DNA of 64,000 nt from Takakia lepidozioides (taxonomy: Eukaryota > Streptophyta > Takakiopsida > Takakiales > Takakiaceae), in assembly GCA_030704615.1 (NCBI GenBank), contig CM060734.1:35788042-35852041 (forward strand), given 5' to 3'. The notes beneath the pieces are model-generated. The model made no database searches. It saw only the letters and a list, made by a program, of their open reading frames with translations, and was not told where the DNA came from. Within the stretch, counting starts at the first letter, position 1. Each line of letters opens with the position of its first letter. The position numbers were made by a program, and so were the translations under genes. This document shows, piece by piece, positions 23,501 through 34,388 of the stretch.

Positions 23501-24413
23501 CGGTGGGTGGTGCAGAAATTGACAATTGTACCAAACAAGAAAGTACTCGGCAAAGTCTTCCGAAAAGATCAGCAAGTCATTGCTGGATCTCTAGAGGTGA
23601 CCTTGACTTGAACCTCTTTGCTTACACATTGCATTTTTTGTTTGATTTTATTTGCAGTGTTCCTCTACAGCACCATCAAGGTGCCATCCAAGGCTTGACA
23701 ATTGATGTTCACACCTCAAAACTAAGATACAAACTCTGTTTCTACCGCAGGCCATGAGTAAAGAGGAGGCATTGGCATTGAAAGGAGAGTTGGAAGAGAA
23801 GGAGAAAGCGACATACAAGGTCTGCACCACTGGCCAAGAGTTTGAACTAACAAAGGAGATGGTGACCATATCAGTGCAAGTTGTGAAGCAGCATGGCCAG
23901 ACTTTTACACCATCTGTTATTGAACCCTCATTTGGTGTGGGTCGCATCATCTATTGTGTATATGAGCACTGCTTCTATCTGCGTCCTAGCAGTCCTGGCG
24001 AGCAGCAAACAAGTGTGTTTGGGTTTGTGCCCCTTGTAGCCCCTATCAAATGCACAGTTTTTCCTTTGCTTCAAAAAGAGGTGCTTAACACGAAAGTTAA
24101 ACAGATTTCATTAGCTCTCACTCGAGCAGGGATCTCTAGTAAGGTGGACATCACAGGCCGCACAATTGGTAAGAAGTATGCACGGACTGATGAGGTGGGC
24201 ATTCCTTTTGCTATAACGGTGGACTATGAGGAGGGTGTGACAGTTCGAGAGAGGGATTCCAGGACGCAAATTAGAGTGTCAGTTAATGAGGTCACCGGGG
24301 TGGTGGGGAACCTCATCAATGGTACCTCCACATGGGCAGAAATTATTGGCAGATATCACGTAGTCACAGTTGCTGAGAATGACATTGTTACTGAAAATGA
24401 AACCAATGGTTAG
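20516..24413 (+). CDS. GlyRS: Glycyl-tRNA synthetase, eukaryotic alpha2 class II type, 8 exons
   Basis: A 642-residue enzyme that charges tRNA-Gly. Exons: 20516-20719, 20988-21370, 21761-21878, 22198-22392, 22967-23191, 23320-23379, 23516-23596, 23751-24413; phases agree and borders are GT-AG. Domains: N-terminal catalytic start [49 protein letters not shown] followed by [14 protein letters not shown]; class II motif 2 FRNEIAPRQG (about 232-241); [20 protein letters not shown]; motif 3 [11 protein letters not shown] (about 481-491); anticodon-binding domain from about 500 ([16 protein letters not shown]). The start [13 protein letters not shown] is chosen because the family alignment begins just after it; an in-frame ATG at 20456 would add 20 hydrophobic residues. 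No WHEP domain is seen. In Arabidopsis this type serves cytosol and mitochondria. Intron 4 holds a LINE tail inside GA microsatellites. Confidence 0.95.
22440..22880 (-). repeat. GA microsatellites with an embedded 68-bp LINE tail, GlyRS intron 4
   Basis: Runs of GA occur at about 22450-22473, 22688-22707, 22775-22791 and 22858-22870. Between the second and third lies 22705-22772, matching the last ~68 bases of the LINE copies at 16826 and 17971 (TGTTTGCCGTAGCCTTGTGG core). On the - strand the unit ends GAGTACATT and passes straight into (CT)n, so the microsatellite occupies the position of the element's 3' tail. Confidence 0.75.
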
Positions 24414-25605
24414 GTCACATTGGCATTGTGGTCAGGTATTACTGGGTGACAAATGCGTAGTATGACATTGTTATTGAGAATGACATTGATGGTTAGAGGA
24501 TATCTATGCTAGGCATTATAAGGAGGTATCGTTTTGTTCTAGTTGCCAGGTGAGATATTACAGGTTCTCTGTTTTTTGAGTTTTTCTTCACATTCTCCAC
24601 CGTGGGGGATAATAGGATTCAGGTATGTGCTGGTTATGGCAAACGTGGGCATGCCATATATTAGAGTTGTCATGCCCTCGGTCCTTTAGATCACAAGGAG
24701 CCATGGTACATATGCGCTTATTACCCTGAATAGGCAATTATGGTATGTCCCAGGCTACTTCAGGTTGTAAACTATTTTCTTCTGCCGGACATTCTTGACT
24801 GGCTAACATTCAACTTTCCTGAGATCATAGCTCTCGCAGGCAGTTGCTGTCAATCATCAAATGCCTCAGTTTTTCAGTGCCTTAGCAGAGATTGTTCTAT
24901 GGTCTTACAAGGTCTGCCTCCCTATGCGTGTGGTCAAGGGAAACAACAGTGACAGGGACTACAGTAGAATATGATTCACACGTCCAACAGTCATGCTATG
25001 AATGTCATGCTCTGATTGTTGGTGGCAACAATGAACTCTTGTGTCTAGTGGAGTAAGCACCAGAGCTGAAGAGTTTTATTGCGAGGACGTAATTGAAGGG
25101 CAGGTCTCTTCTCTTAGCCTGTGCACCCAAGGGGACAAGATTTATGTTTCACTAAAGAAAGTATATGCATAATCACTCTCCAGGTGTAACAGTCTTTCCA
25201 ATCTCTTTGAATCTACTTGATTATCTTTTCACTCTCTATGAATCTAGTTTGAATGTCAATCTTGTGTGGCTCATAAAAGAATAAAAAATAAAAAATAAAA
25301 AATCATATTATAGATAGTGGTCCTATACATGGTATCAAACCTTGACTCATAGTAGGTCGGAGACTTGTTTTCACTTATCTTTCCTTCATGCAATTGGGTG
25401 TGTTGCATGAGTGACAACATGTGAAGTTAACCCTTTGGTTGAAAATGGACATCACACCAATCCCAATCTTCTTTGGTTCCTTACAGCCTTGTGTCCCTCC
25501 TACAGTTTGATCCAGGGAAGTGGATATGGAGAAACAAGCAACATGCCCTGATAAAGTCAAACTGGGCTATTCCTCACTGGTATCTCAATGGACTCTAAAT
25601 GGTCT
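24414..25605. other. Glycyl-tRNA synthetase 3' flank, no gene recognised
   Basis: Probable 3' UTR and intergenic DNA. It contains a decayed near-repeat of the last coding bases (the GACATTGTTA(C/T)TGA(A/G)AATGA motif recurs near 24465-24490) and an AAAAAATAAAAAATAAAAAA stretch near 25285. No gene seen. Confidence 0.5.
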
Positions 25606-26340
25606 GAAAAATGGTCCCTTCGGCTGACTGGCCGACCACATGGAAAGCTATTTGGGGAGACCTATGGAGGAAAGATCGTGCAACCGAAGTTAGTGGGTTC
25701 TTATGGAAGCTAGTTAATTGTATCCTACACGTGCTTGATTACTTAGCTGACACACCCTCAACCTGCAGGTCCCTGAGACATTGGAACATTGTTTCCTTAT
25801 TTGCCTTGACACTGCAAAAACGTTCTTTCTTTTTACTCCCATTGGAAAGACTTCCTGCCTCCTGGTGCCCCATCTATTTTTCTTTTGATTTTTTTGCTGA
25901 ATCCTTATGGTCTAATTGTCATATTTGGTCCACATTTAGAGCTCATCTGGAAAGCTCGTTGTGCATTCATCCATGATGGCAACTCGATTTGTGTGAGGTC
26001 CATTCTGTTTAAGATTCACTCAAACTTGATATCTGAGGCTCGGGCGGGTTTTGGGAGAAGCTCTTTGCAGATGTAGCCAAAGAAGAAGATCACAACTACT
26101 CGCTGAATTTGACAACACTTGGGGCAAGGGAGCTTGAATCTATTCCAGATACTCCGATAGCATTCACTGGTGTGACACCATCACACCAAGCTGGCAGTTC
26201 GCATAGTACAAGGTCTTCCCCTATGGAGGGTGAGGAACCTAAAGTTAATTGGAGACAACGTACATCTTTTAGGAAAGGGAAATCAAAAGCCCATCTTTCC
26301 TTCGAACTCTACAGAAGAAAAATGGATATCTATTAGCATT
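25606..26340 (+). mobile_element. LINE remnant, C-terminal reverse transcriptase region
   Basis: Broken frames encode WKAIWGDLWRKDRATEVSGF, then in another phase VPETLEHCFLICLDTAKTF, and then LIWKARCAFIHDG. This pattern (tryptophan-rich segment, PET-EH-C finger, IWKARC) is typical of the end of plant non-LTR retrotransposon polyproteins. Catalytic motifs are absent and there are several frame breaks. It differs from the LINE family in the formamidase introns. Confidence 0.5.
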
Positions 26341-26735
26341 ACTATTTCCTTAAATTATCTTCTCCTCTTTTATCTTTATCCCTTTTTGAATCTTTGTTGA
26401 ATTTAGGGTACGAATCAAAGCCTCTAGGGTACCCTCACAGCGATTATTTTTTCCTCTTTCTACTCTTGGGTCTTCTTTGTCCTCCTTGTTATACTAAAGC
26501 TCTACGGTATACACACCTTTTGTCAAAAAATAAAAAATAGAGCAAATGTGTGGGCAGGTAATCAACGCACATTCATGCAGGTCGTACAGCGATAATTAGT
26601 CCATGTGGCGCGTTACACCTCCTAGATCGTGCATTGCAGGTTTAGCCACATCCATACGACAATGGATATCACACGAGGCACATCATAGTTTCTACAACCT
26701 TACCAGCATAAGGTCCTGCTACAGGCTCGGTATAG

Positions 26736-27000
26736 GGTAAGGTATGACACCCAATATGCCATACCTTACCTTGCGTAAAAAACTGGTGGTTCCCCGTGCG
26801 ATTAGAGGAAAAATAGCTAATTTGGGGATCTTACGAGCGCAATGTCCCGCTCATACATAAAAACCGGTTGATTTTTTGCCCACATTTTATTGGGCAAGTA
26901 ATTTGGGGCATAGTTTTGGTCGTTTTGGGAAACCCGTAGCAATAGGCGAGCGTGTGGTCCGCTATAGGACCAAAACGAAGGCAAAAAATCAACCGGTTTT
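26736..27000. repeat. Foldback structure with two nested inverted repeats
   Basis: One perfect 11-bp inverted repeat (GGTAAGGTATG at 26736-26746, CATACCTTACC at 26760-26770) forms a short hairpin. A second, perfect 21-bp inverted repeat pairs 26860-26880 with 26980-27000 around a 99-base spacer, and 8 bases of TTTTGGTC/GACCAAAA pair inside it. This resembles a MITE or foldback transposon. No flanking target duplication could be assigned. Confidence 0.6.
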
Positions 27001-27299
27001 ACGTATGCTAGATCAGCAGCGCCTGGTAGGATCAGCCTTAGGCAGCCTGTTCCCTGGCGTTAAGAGCTAAGGATCCCTATGTTTTCTATGTGTTCCCTTA
27101 CGTTCCCTTGCGATCCATCAAGTTACATATATTCTATGGTTTTTTTATATCCACTAAGATTAAGAATCCCAAATTATCACCCTAGGGCTGCCGATTCTGT
27201 GTGCCGAATTGGCATACCAAATTGGGAGCGGGGCACCCTAACTCCAATAGATGAGGTTGGGTAGCGCCGTGAGCATGCTCACTGCTCACATGAGCACAA

Positions 27300-27800
27300 G
27301 GGCATATTCCCCAATCCATGAAATTTTTGTGAAATTTCCTTCGCTAAACGAAATTGGCGAAACTAACCATTATGCGAAACTAACACATAAAGAACAAGTA
27401 GCCTATACCTGATGAACATGTTACCCTATAGGCGTGGTTTTTTCTCCATAACAGGCACGAGAGTGGGCAATGAGGCTTCACCTCAAATTTAAGGTCCTCA
27501 CCCATGGATAATTTCGCATGGCGAAACCAGCCTGAGAAGAAATCACACTATAGCTAAAAGGACGAATAGATCACTTTTAAAGCCACCACCCATTCCTTTT
27601 GGATGTGGGATTGTTAGGTGATAGGATTTCTTATAGAAAGTTTCGTCTCAAGATATACCACTAAGGGTTTCTCAATGCGAAACCTGCTTAGGTTTGTGCC
27701 CATATCATATATCATTTCTCAATGCGAAAATTCACTCGCCGCTATAGGTTTCGGGTTTCTGGCTATACTACTGAAAGTTTCGCCTCGCTGAATTGGCACA
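27300..27800. repeat. Cluster of GCGAAA/TTTCGC motifs
   Basis: The motif GCGAAAC or its complement GTTTCGC/TTTCGC recurs about ten times in 500 bases (for example near 27357, 27374, 27507, 27514, 27643, 27676, 27725, 27777). Orientations are mixed. It may be the subterminal region of a DNA transposon; no ends identified. Confidence 0.35.
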
Positions 27801-28041
27801 GATGTACCGTACAAATGCACCAATCCTCTATACCCGCTTATGGTTTTATTCCGTTTCGAAAACATATGACTCTTATGACTGAGATTAAAAAACATAAAAC
27901 TCCCATGACCATGGGTTGTGCGTGCTCACGTTGTGCTCACAAGATACCAACCCCCCAATAGATAATCCACTTGCAAAACAAGAGTGTCCACACGGTGTAA
28001 GGACAGTTGAACAGATTTTCTCCATTGATTTTTTTTTTACT

Positions 28042-28960
28042 GCTAGCAGCTGACAATGACAGCCTAGAATTATTCCAACAAACACCCCAACCCTACTTAT
28101 GACACTAGTTCATATGCTGACTTGCGTCTGCTTCCAACGAACATTCACCTTTTTGCCTCGATTGTTCCACCATTGACTGGGATCGAAAACGTATTCATTC
28201 CAGAGCTTCTCCTCGTCTCTGTTATCTGTCTTTCGAGACTTTCGTATTGCCACACTGCCAGTATCATGTCAAAATCACTCCAAAACCACCATAGATCCAC
28301 CAACGAGCTAACTTGCAGAATTCAAGATGAAAATCTAGGGATGACTCTGATAACAGGGAAAAATAGGCTAAAATGTGTTGAAGAAGATGTCTTCATTAGC
28401 AGTGTCTTGTTCTATCAATTGTGTTGCTGCAAAGCTGCTATTTCCAGTTGACCATCTACCCACACAGATTTCTTGTAACTATTGATCCACAGGGAATCAT
28501 AAGTAATCTTGTGTTTGAAATCCAGCCCTCTTGGATGAATATGGACCTCTATCCCTGGTCCTTCAACTGTCCCTGCCTGTGTACAAATCATGAATACTTG
28601 CTGCTATCAGCTGACACCGACGGCATGAAGTTCTTCCAGCAAACACCCCAACCCTACTTATTACAGTAGTTCCAATTCTGGATTGCATCTGCTTCTCTCT
28701 ATAGTCCAACAGACATTCACCTTTTTGTCTCCATTGTCCCACCATTGACTGGGGTTGGAAAAATGTTCATTCCAAAGCTTCTCTTCATCTCTATTATCTA
28801 TTTTCGGATACTTTCCTGTTGCCACATCGGTAGTAGTTTGTCAATGTCAGTCCAAACCACCACAGATCCACCCAACGAGCTAAATTCAATATGCATCTCA
28901 GGGCCGAATCTGATGAGAGGGAAAAACAGGCTAAAATAGGTTGACGAAGAAGGTGCCCTC
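28042..28960. repeat. Tandem repeat, unit about 560 bp
   Basis: Unit 1 starts at about 28042 and unit 2 at about 28600. Both begin with a GCTGCTA(G/T)CAGCTGACA-like start, share CAAACACCCCAACCCTACTTA, a CATTCACCTTTTTG segment, CCACCATTGACTGGG, and AAAAA(T/C)AGGCTAAAAT near the end. Identity is moderate. The end of unit 2 merges into a repeat found inverted at 62.8-63.2 kb. No protein recognised. Confidence 0.75.
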
Positions 28961-29553
28961 ACCACATTGTCGTTGACCTTGTGTCATGACCAATGGAGAC
29001 CATCAACCCAAAATGACCTTTTGTGTGTGATGCTTGTGTGTAGTCAGATAATGTCGGATTGGTCTGTGAAAACCACCACGGTGCAGCTAAGCAGACAGAG
29101 ATTGAAACATAGCCTGGTAAGACCAAGCTGACTCTTCCAAGAACCTTATGAAGAATACCCAAATCATGGTACTAACATGAGCCAAGAGCCCACATTTGCA
29201 AGATGGACACAATTCTTCACATCGTACAATCTCCAATGCCTCCATCCCACATCTAGCTGGGCAAACCCTGCGAACATCACATTCCAGGAGACTAAATTTC
29301 GCTCAGCCATACTGTTGAACACTCCTTTGCATCCTTTATGCTCCCACATTTGGCATACATGCCCAGAAGAGTAGTGTCCAGAATGATAGTTGGCACGATT
29401 CCAGCTTTCAATGGCAGCATGGACCTCTATGGAGCTTGAAATCCGACCCTCTTGGATATTGAATCTGAATGTATTCATTCCAGAGCTTCTCATCGTCTCT
29501 ATTATCTGTGAAAAAGGTTGTGCAACATCCACCATGTAGGATCTCTCTCTCAT
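28893..29553 (-). pseudogene. PPR-derived dispersed repeat fragment
   Basis: The - strand frame 29553-29164 contains GCKGVFNSMAERNLVSWNVM followed by FAGFAQ, a clear match to PLS-class pentatricopeptide repeats (the pattern AK-VFD-M-ERDVVSWN). It is preceded by degenerate PPR-like sequence. The downstream part, to 28893, is shared in the opposite orientation with 62790-63217, and its start is also shared with 20819-20890, so this is a dispersed repeat carrying a PPR piece. No intact gene. Confidence 0.65.
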
Positions 29554-29706
29554 ATCGGTGTGTGCACCCCTCCTCGCTCAAGCACGCCAAGAAGTCTAAG
29601 AAGTTCAAGAACCGGGCAATGCGGGCAAGTTTCAAAAAACTTGGCGCCACAAGTTCTTTTGGGTTTCTGGGGCGAGCATTTCAGCAGGTTCCAAAGAATT
29701 TGATAA

Positions 29707-29794
29707 CGATGACATGGCGACGAAACGTGGCGATGATGACGTGGAGACAAAACGTGGCGATGATGACGTGGTGATGATGATGTGGCGATGATGA
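29707..29794 (+). repeat. Minisatellite, GTGGCGATGATGAC-type
   Basis: Three to four copies of a unit around ACGTGGCGATGATGACGTGG, period about 30 decaying to 15 at the 3' side. It sits just outside the left inverted repeat at 29826. Confidence 0.8.
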
Positions 29795-29825
29795 CAAGGC
29801 ATTATGGCACCCTATTCCCGCTCTA

Positions 29826-30095
29826 CGCTAAACTAGCTTCCGACCTTGGGTCGTCGCTAGGCCCTATGGATATTTGTAATCTAGGATTAGCCTCAAGAGA
29901 GGCTTGTCCCTACAGGAAGCCACTCATTAATGGCAATAATAAAGCCTTATGCCATTTAATGCAGTCAACAGCCCCACTATCGGGCGTCGTGCCCTTGCTC
30001 GCCATACTCCTCACCATGCCCCATGCTACATGCTCCATAGCATGTTTGTTATCCATGGATGAATTTGGGGATGAATTTAGGATGGATGAGGTTAT
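29826..30095 (+). repeat. Left arm of a long inverted repeat
   Basis: It matches 32835-33100 in inverted orientation. Shared blocks include GATATTTGTAATCTAGGATT, AGAGGC(C)TTGTCCCTACA, CATGCTCCAT with TTTGTTATCCAT, and GGATGAGGTTA. There are several indels. Together the arms enclose about 2.7 kb holding a LINE, a solo LTR and a short SINE. Confidence 0.75.
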
Positions 30096-30181
30096 GATCT
30101 TTTAGGGCGGCGGCTGGTTGAGGGTTTTGTTTGTTTGGGGGCTTAGTGAGTTCTTTGCAAAGTAGGTGAGTTCCTTTTATT

Positions 30182-31304
30182 ATGTTTGCATTTAACTCCC
30201 ACTATACTGACGGCTCTCTTACCAAACCTAATGCCGGTTATGGCGTATACCACGCCACCAACCGAGGCACTGCCCTTAGACTTCCTGGTCCTGCCACTAT
30301 ATTGCGTGTTGAACTCATGGCCATATTTAAAGCACTTTCCCTACTAGACTATATCTTTACATACAACCTTACCTCACTCTTTCTCATCCGGAACCACATT
30401 TCCCGCCCCTCCTCCCACCACCATCACCCAGACCGCAACCTCATTATAGCCATTGTCAACCTCGTTATTTCCAAAGGACACCCCGTCCATCTTCTCAAGG
30501 TTCGCTCACACACTGGCATACAGGGTAATGAGGCAACGGACTTGCTTGCTCAAACAGGCGCCTCTAAACCCCCAGTGGTACCCACAGATGACCCTATTCA
30601 CATTGCGCATACCCACCCTTTCTGGCTCATATACCCTATCCCAGACCCCCCTGCGCCCCGACCTATCCGCAACCTCCGGGAAAACCCTCACCCGCGAAGC
30701 TAACAAACAAGCTGCAACATCTATTTGCCACACCAAAATACACATCCAAAAATGGACTCAGTCCACAGTGCTCCATCATAAGCTATCAAACTATTTTTGG
30801 CATACCAAAGCCACTACTGATGCACAAATTCGACACACACTCAAATTTAGGTACGCCCAATACATGGGCCACCAGCGTAAATACATCTTTTGGCCGCATC
30901 TCTTCCCATCCCCATACTGCCCCCTATGCTCAAATACCCACCACGAACGTGCCACCTGGTCTCACCTCCTCAGTCAATGTACCCATCCGATCATTCACGG
31001 CCTTCATTTCACTCGCCACAATCATGCAGTCTGGCACCTCCATAAACCATTTCTAAGCCGTTCTGAAACCAAGTGGTTCTCACTCATTAACGCCGGTACC
31101 CACCAAGGCCAGCCTCCAGACCATACTGTACCAGCATGGTTGCTCCTTTGTATATGTACCCAAACACCATGCACCTGCCCCGCTAGACTTTGTCCGGATA
31201 TTCTATTGGTTTTAGGCCTACCCATTAACACCCCGCCACCCACCACACCATCCCAATAGTTCACCATCCACTTCATTGAATTTACATACTGTCATGGTCG
31301 ATAT
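30182..31304 (+). mobile_element. LINE with RNase H and zinc finger, part 1
   Basis: Two overlapping frames (30182-30703, then 30453-31259) encode an RNase H domain (NSHYTDGSLTKPNAGYG, ELMAIFKAL, VRSHTGIQGNEATDLLA) followed by a reverse-transcriptase-associated zinc finger (YCPLCSNTHHERATWSHLLS) and a conserved tail (FTRHNHAVWHL, then a Cys-rich C-C-C stretch). The reverse transcriptase itself is missing upstream, so the copy is 5'-truncated. A frameshift lies near 30660. The frame past 31260 runs on to the solo LTR insertion at 31305 and resumes beyond 32031. RNase H-bearing LINEs are known from several plant and algal clades. Confidence 0.75.
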
Positions 31305-32031
31305 GTCGCGCACATCACTTCGGCAAGCTCCCCCCTCAAGTCATAGTTACTCGCTTTGATGCGCGCGCCTGACTCCCAACCTGGCCGCCGGGCCAACTTG
31401 GAGCTTCGGCTGCTCACCGGGGCATAACTGTCCCCCTTTGTTCTCCCAAAGAACCCTCCACCTATTTGGAACCAGCGGGAATTCCCTTTGGTAGTTGGCA
31501 GTCCGGAACAACTCCCCACTCTTTGGTCGCTTTCCGGCTCGCTCGCTTACTCACTAGTTTTTGGTCACCAACGGGCTTGCACCGTTCTCGGGGTTACTAC
31601 TCCCTATATATACTTCTGTAGCTGTCCGCGGGGGTTTCACAACCAGCCATGCCATTTTATGGCGAACCGCCACGAAGACCCTCGATTCCCGGTGGTGAGT
31701 CGCGGTGAGTCTTGGCCCACTCACCGCGGCCCCAATGGACCGTGATGAGTCCCAAGACTCCCCACGACTCCCACCTCGAGGTCTCCACCCCATGGTGAGT
31801 CCTATGCCACCCCCACTAAGTCCCGCTAAGCTACCACCACCCCTTGTGGAGCCACCCCCACCGCAACCCGGTGTGCGGGGCTCCACCTAGTGAGCGCCTC
31901 CGCCTCCTTGAGTGTCTTGGGCACTCAAGGGTGCTTCAGCCCCCCCATACCTATCGCTGCCGCTGCCCCCACCACAGGGGCAGCCCCTCATGTGTCCCGA
32001 CCCCCTGCCCTCAAGGCAAAGGGCCACGACA
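31305..32031. repeat. Solo LTR of the chromovirus family, with target duplication
   Basis: 727 bp matching the LTRs at 2314 and 7655 end to end (TGTCGCG... to ...CACGACA, one mismatch in the terminal repeat). It is flanked by a perfect 5-bp duplication CGATA (31300-31304 and 32032-32036). No internal sequence is present, so it formed by recombination between the LTRs of a full element. It is more diverged than the pair in the nested element. Confidence 0.95.
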
Positions 32032-32220
32032 CGATACCCCAACGACTCTATTTTGGAAAAACGGCAGAAATATGCCCTGCTCATCCTTGCAATCTGCAAG
32101 ACAAGGTTGGAACACTGGCCCACTAACCGTCATCACTGCCGGAACTAGAGGTGACATTCACAATTCCAGTATCGATGCTATACATAACAACTTCAAAATC
32201 CATCCTCCCTATCCATAAAT
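32032..32220 (+). mobile_element. LINE with RNase H, part 2 (after the solo LTR)
   Basis: This continues the LINE polyprotein: one phase reads SILEKRQKYALLILAICKTR, and after a frameshift TVITAGTRGDIHNSSIDAIH, a conserved end of this LINE class. If the solo LTR and one CGATA are removed, the upstream frame (FIEFTYCHGRY) runs directly into this segment, which proves the insertion site. Confidence 0.75.
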
Positions 32221-32316
32221 GTTTCAAAGCAATCCATCTCACGGCGCTTCGTTCCCTCACTGCTATCATCACCAACAAACGCCAACTGGAATCCAGCTCT
32301 AATATGGTCCCCTAGA

Positions 32317-32385
32317 TACCCAGGGTACCCCTGGGTACCACTACCACATCTATTCCTACGGTCACCTGGTGTCCTCCAGGACACC
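32317..32385. repeat. Two adjacent perfect hairpins
   Basis: TACCCAGGG/CCCTGGGTA (32317-32325 and 32329-32337, loop 3) and GGTGTCCT/AGGACACC (32368-32375 and 32378-32385, loop 2). Both are GC-rich and tight. Confidence 0.7.
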
Positions 32386-32396
32386 TGTATTTCTTA

Positions 32397-32485
32397 TAGG
32401 GCCCATCCCTGAAAGGGGGCAGTAGCCGCAAGGTGAAGTGGCTCTTAGTTACGCCGGCTTCGGCCGGAGTCTTCTTTCTCTCTCT
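32397..32485 (+). mobile_element. Short SINE-like element, copy 1
   Basis: About 85-90 bp starting TAGGGCCCA and sharing GGGGCAGTAGCCG, GAAGTGGCTCTTAGTTACGC and CGGCCGGAGTC with the copy at 58636-58739, then a (TC)-rich tail. No clear target duplication here. Confidence 0.65.
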
Positions 32486-32499
32486 TGTGAATGGTATGC

Positions 32500-32660
32500 A
32501 AGTGGTATGCCAGGGAAACCTCGAATGCGCTTCCTCCAGACATATTAAAGTATACCATCATGTCAGGGAAACCTTGATTGCAATTTCCTCTAGATATATC
32601 TTACATCATTTTAGTGATATGCCAGGGAAACCTCGACCGCGGTTTCCTCGAAGCTCTTGA
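32500..32660 (+). repeat. Three degenerate tandem units with CAGGGAAACCTCGA
   Basis: ATG(C/T)CAGGGAAACCT(C/T)GA occurs at about 32508, 32562 and 32619 (spacing about 55), each followed by a TTTCCTC(C/T/G)A segment. No coding role seen. Confidence 0.7.
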
Positions 32661-32834
32661 ACGCCCTGCACCACATCAAGTGTTTAGTGATCCACAAGCT
32701 CATCTCACTAATCTAATCTACTTATATTCGCATCCACTAATCCACTAATCCATAGAACCCGCTGTTTGCTTTGGGAGCCAAGATAAGCAATATTAAAACA
32801 GTCATGACCCTAACGAGCCTAAACCCACCCCTAA

Positions 32835-33100
32835 CCTCATCCATTTTACACTCATCCGCTAAAATCATCTATGGATAACAAACATGACCATGGAGCATGC
32901 GGCATGGGGCCTCATGGGGGAAGGCGCATGGGCACACATGCATGGCGAGTTGGCTATCATGGGGCATGGCCAAGAGGGCCCGGAGGCCTGCTCCTGGCAT
33001 TAGTGACAAAGCCCATTAATGTCCTGCTTGTAGGGACAAGGCCTCTTTGGAGGCTAATCCTAGATTACAAATATCCCGAGGCGTCGCTAGGACCTGAACA
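32835..33100 (-). repeat. Right arm of a long inverted repeat
   Basis: The inverted partner of 29826-30095 (see that entry). It could be one of the terminal inverted repeats of a Mutator-like element or an independent, oppositely inserted copy of one repeat. Confidence 0.75.
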
Positions 33101-33479
33101 TGATGCAAAGTCGGTGCCCTACAAGTACGGTCACAGCAAACGTAGAATACAGTAAAATGGAGAGCGTGCGCTAAATACAGCAACTCTGGCGATAGGAATG
33201 AAGGCAATTTCGGTGCGAGGGAGAGCAGCTGAGATGCGGGGACTGTAAAGACGATGCAGGGATGGGGCAGTGCGCGGGCACGAGGGAGCGGCACACGAGA
33301 GGGGGACGGGTTGATGCACACGGGAGCGCTTGAGGAGCAAATGCTTTAGCTCAAGTGGGAGGGAAGTTGAGTGGTGAGATAGAAGAGAGAGGGTGGAAGG
33401 GGAAAGGGAACAGATAGAGATACAGGTGGAAATGCATGCACAATCTGCTCACTACGAACATCGGAGAGCGTGAAGTGTC
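33101..33479. other. Promoter region upstream of the SnRK1 beta gene
   Basis: About 380 bases between the right arm of the inverted repeat and the start codon at 33480. Purine-rich near 33350-33420. No further feature recognised. Confidence 0.4.
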
Positions 33480-34345
33480 ATGGGAAACACAGTTGTGAGA
33501 GAGGACAAGGGCAGGCCGGTCCCTGAAGGTGTTACCGACAACGCTGCCCACAGGATTTCACAGAATTACGGTGCAGCACCGTCTGGGCACCATCAGCAAC
33601 ACCCCCAATATCTGCATGGCGATCCTAGCCGATTTGGGCATGTGGGTTCCAATGTATCAATGGGCCATAGCCCGCCAGATAGTCCGAACAGCGCTGCACG
33701 CTCGCCTCTAATGTTCACTCCCCAGGTATTTTCTTCTCGCATTCTCCTTTTCAGAACCTGTTAGCGTCGATTACTCCGTACTCGGAGTGGTTGGATCTTG
33801 AGAAGGTTATGCTGACCATCCTCCAGGCGATTGGATATGACGGAGGACTGGAAAAAGTATATTTCTGGTTAGTGTATGAGCGGGAGATGTGAGCTGATCA
33901 TAGGTGCACGATGGAGGGGGAGAGGGAGAGGGAGAGGGGTTTCCTGTTTGTTTGGATATTTTCACCTTGCAGCTTCAACTCCAACTCATCTTACATATTT
34001 GTCCACAACTTAGTCATCTTTAAAAGCTAGAGGATATGGAAAGAGACAGAGATTTACTCTGCAGTCTCACTATCATATGGTATATCAGGTCATATTTTAA
34101 AGAACCTAACCTGATTAGGTTTGGGTTATTAAACATGTGGGCCACCAAGCAGGTTCCCATGGTTCCAATCCCCAAGGTACATGAGCTGGGATTGATGTCA
34201 GGATACCAACAAACAGGGGAGATGTACAATGGACCACAGTTATATGAAGAGCCTGACCGAGGCATGGCCACCATGATTGTTTGGAGCCATGGCGGTAACT
34301 CTGTAGATATTCAAGGATCTTGGGACAGCTGGTCAACAAGGTGCA

Positions 34346-34388
<43 letters not shown>

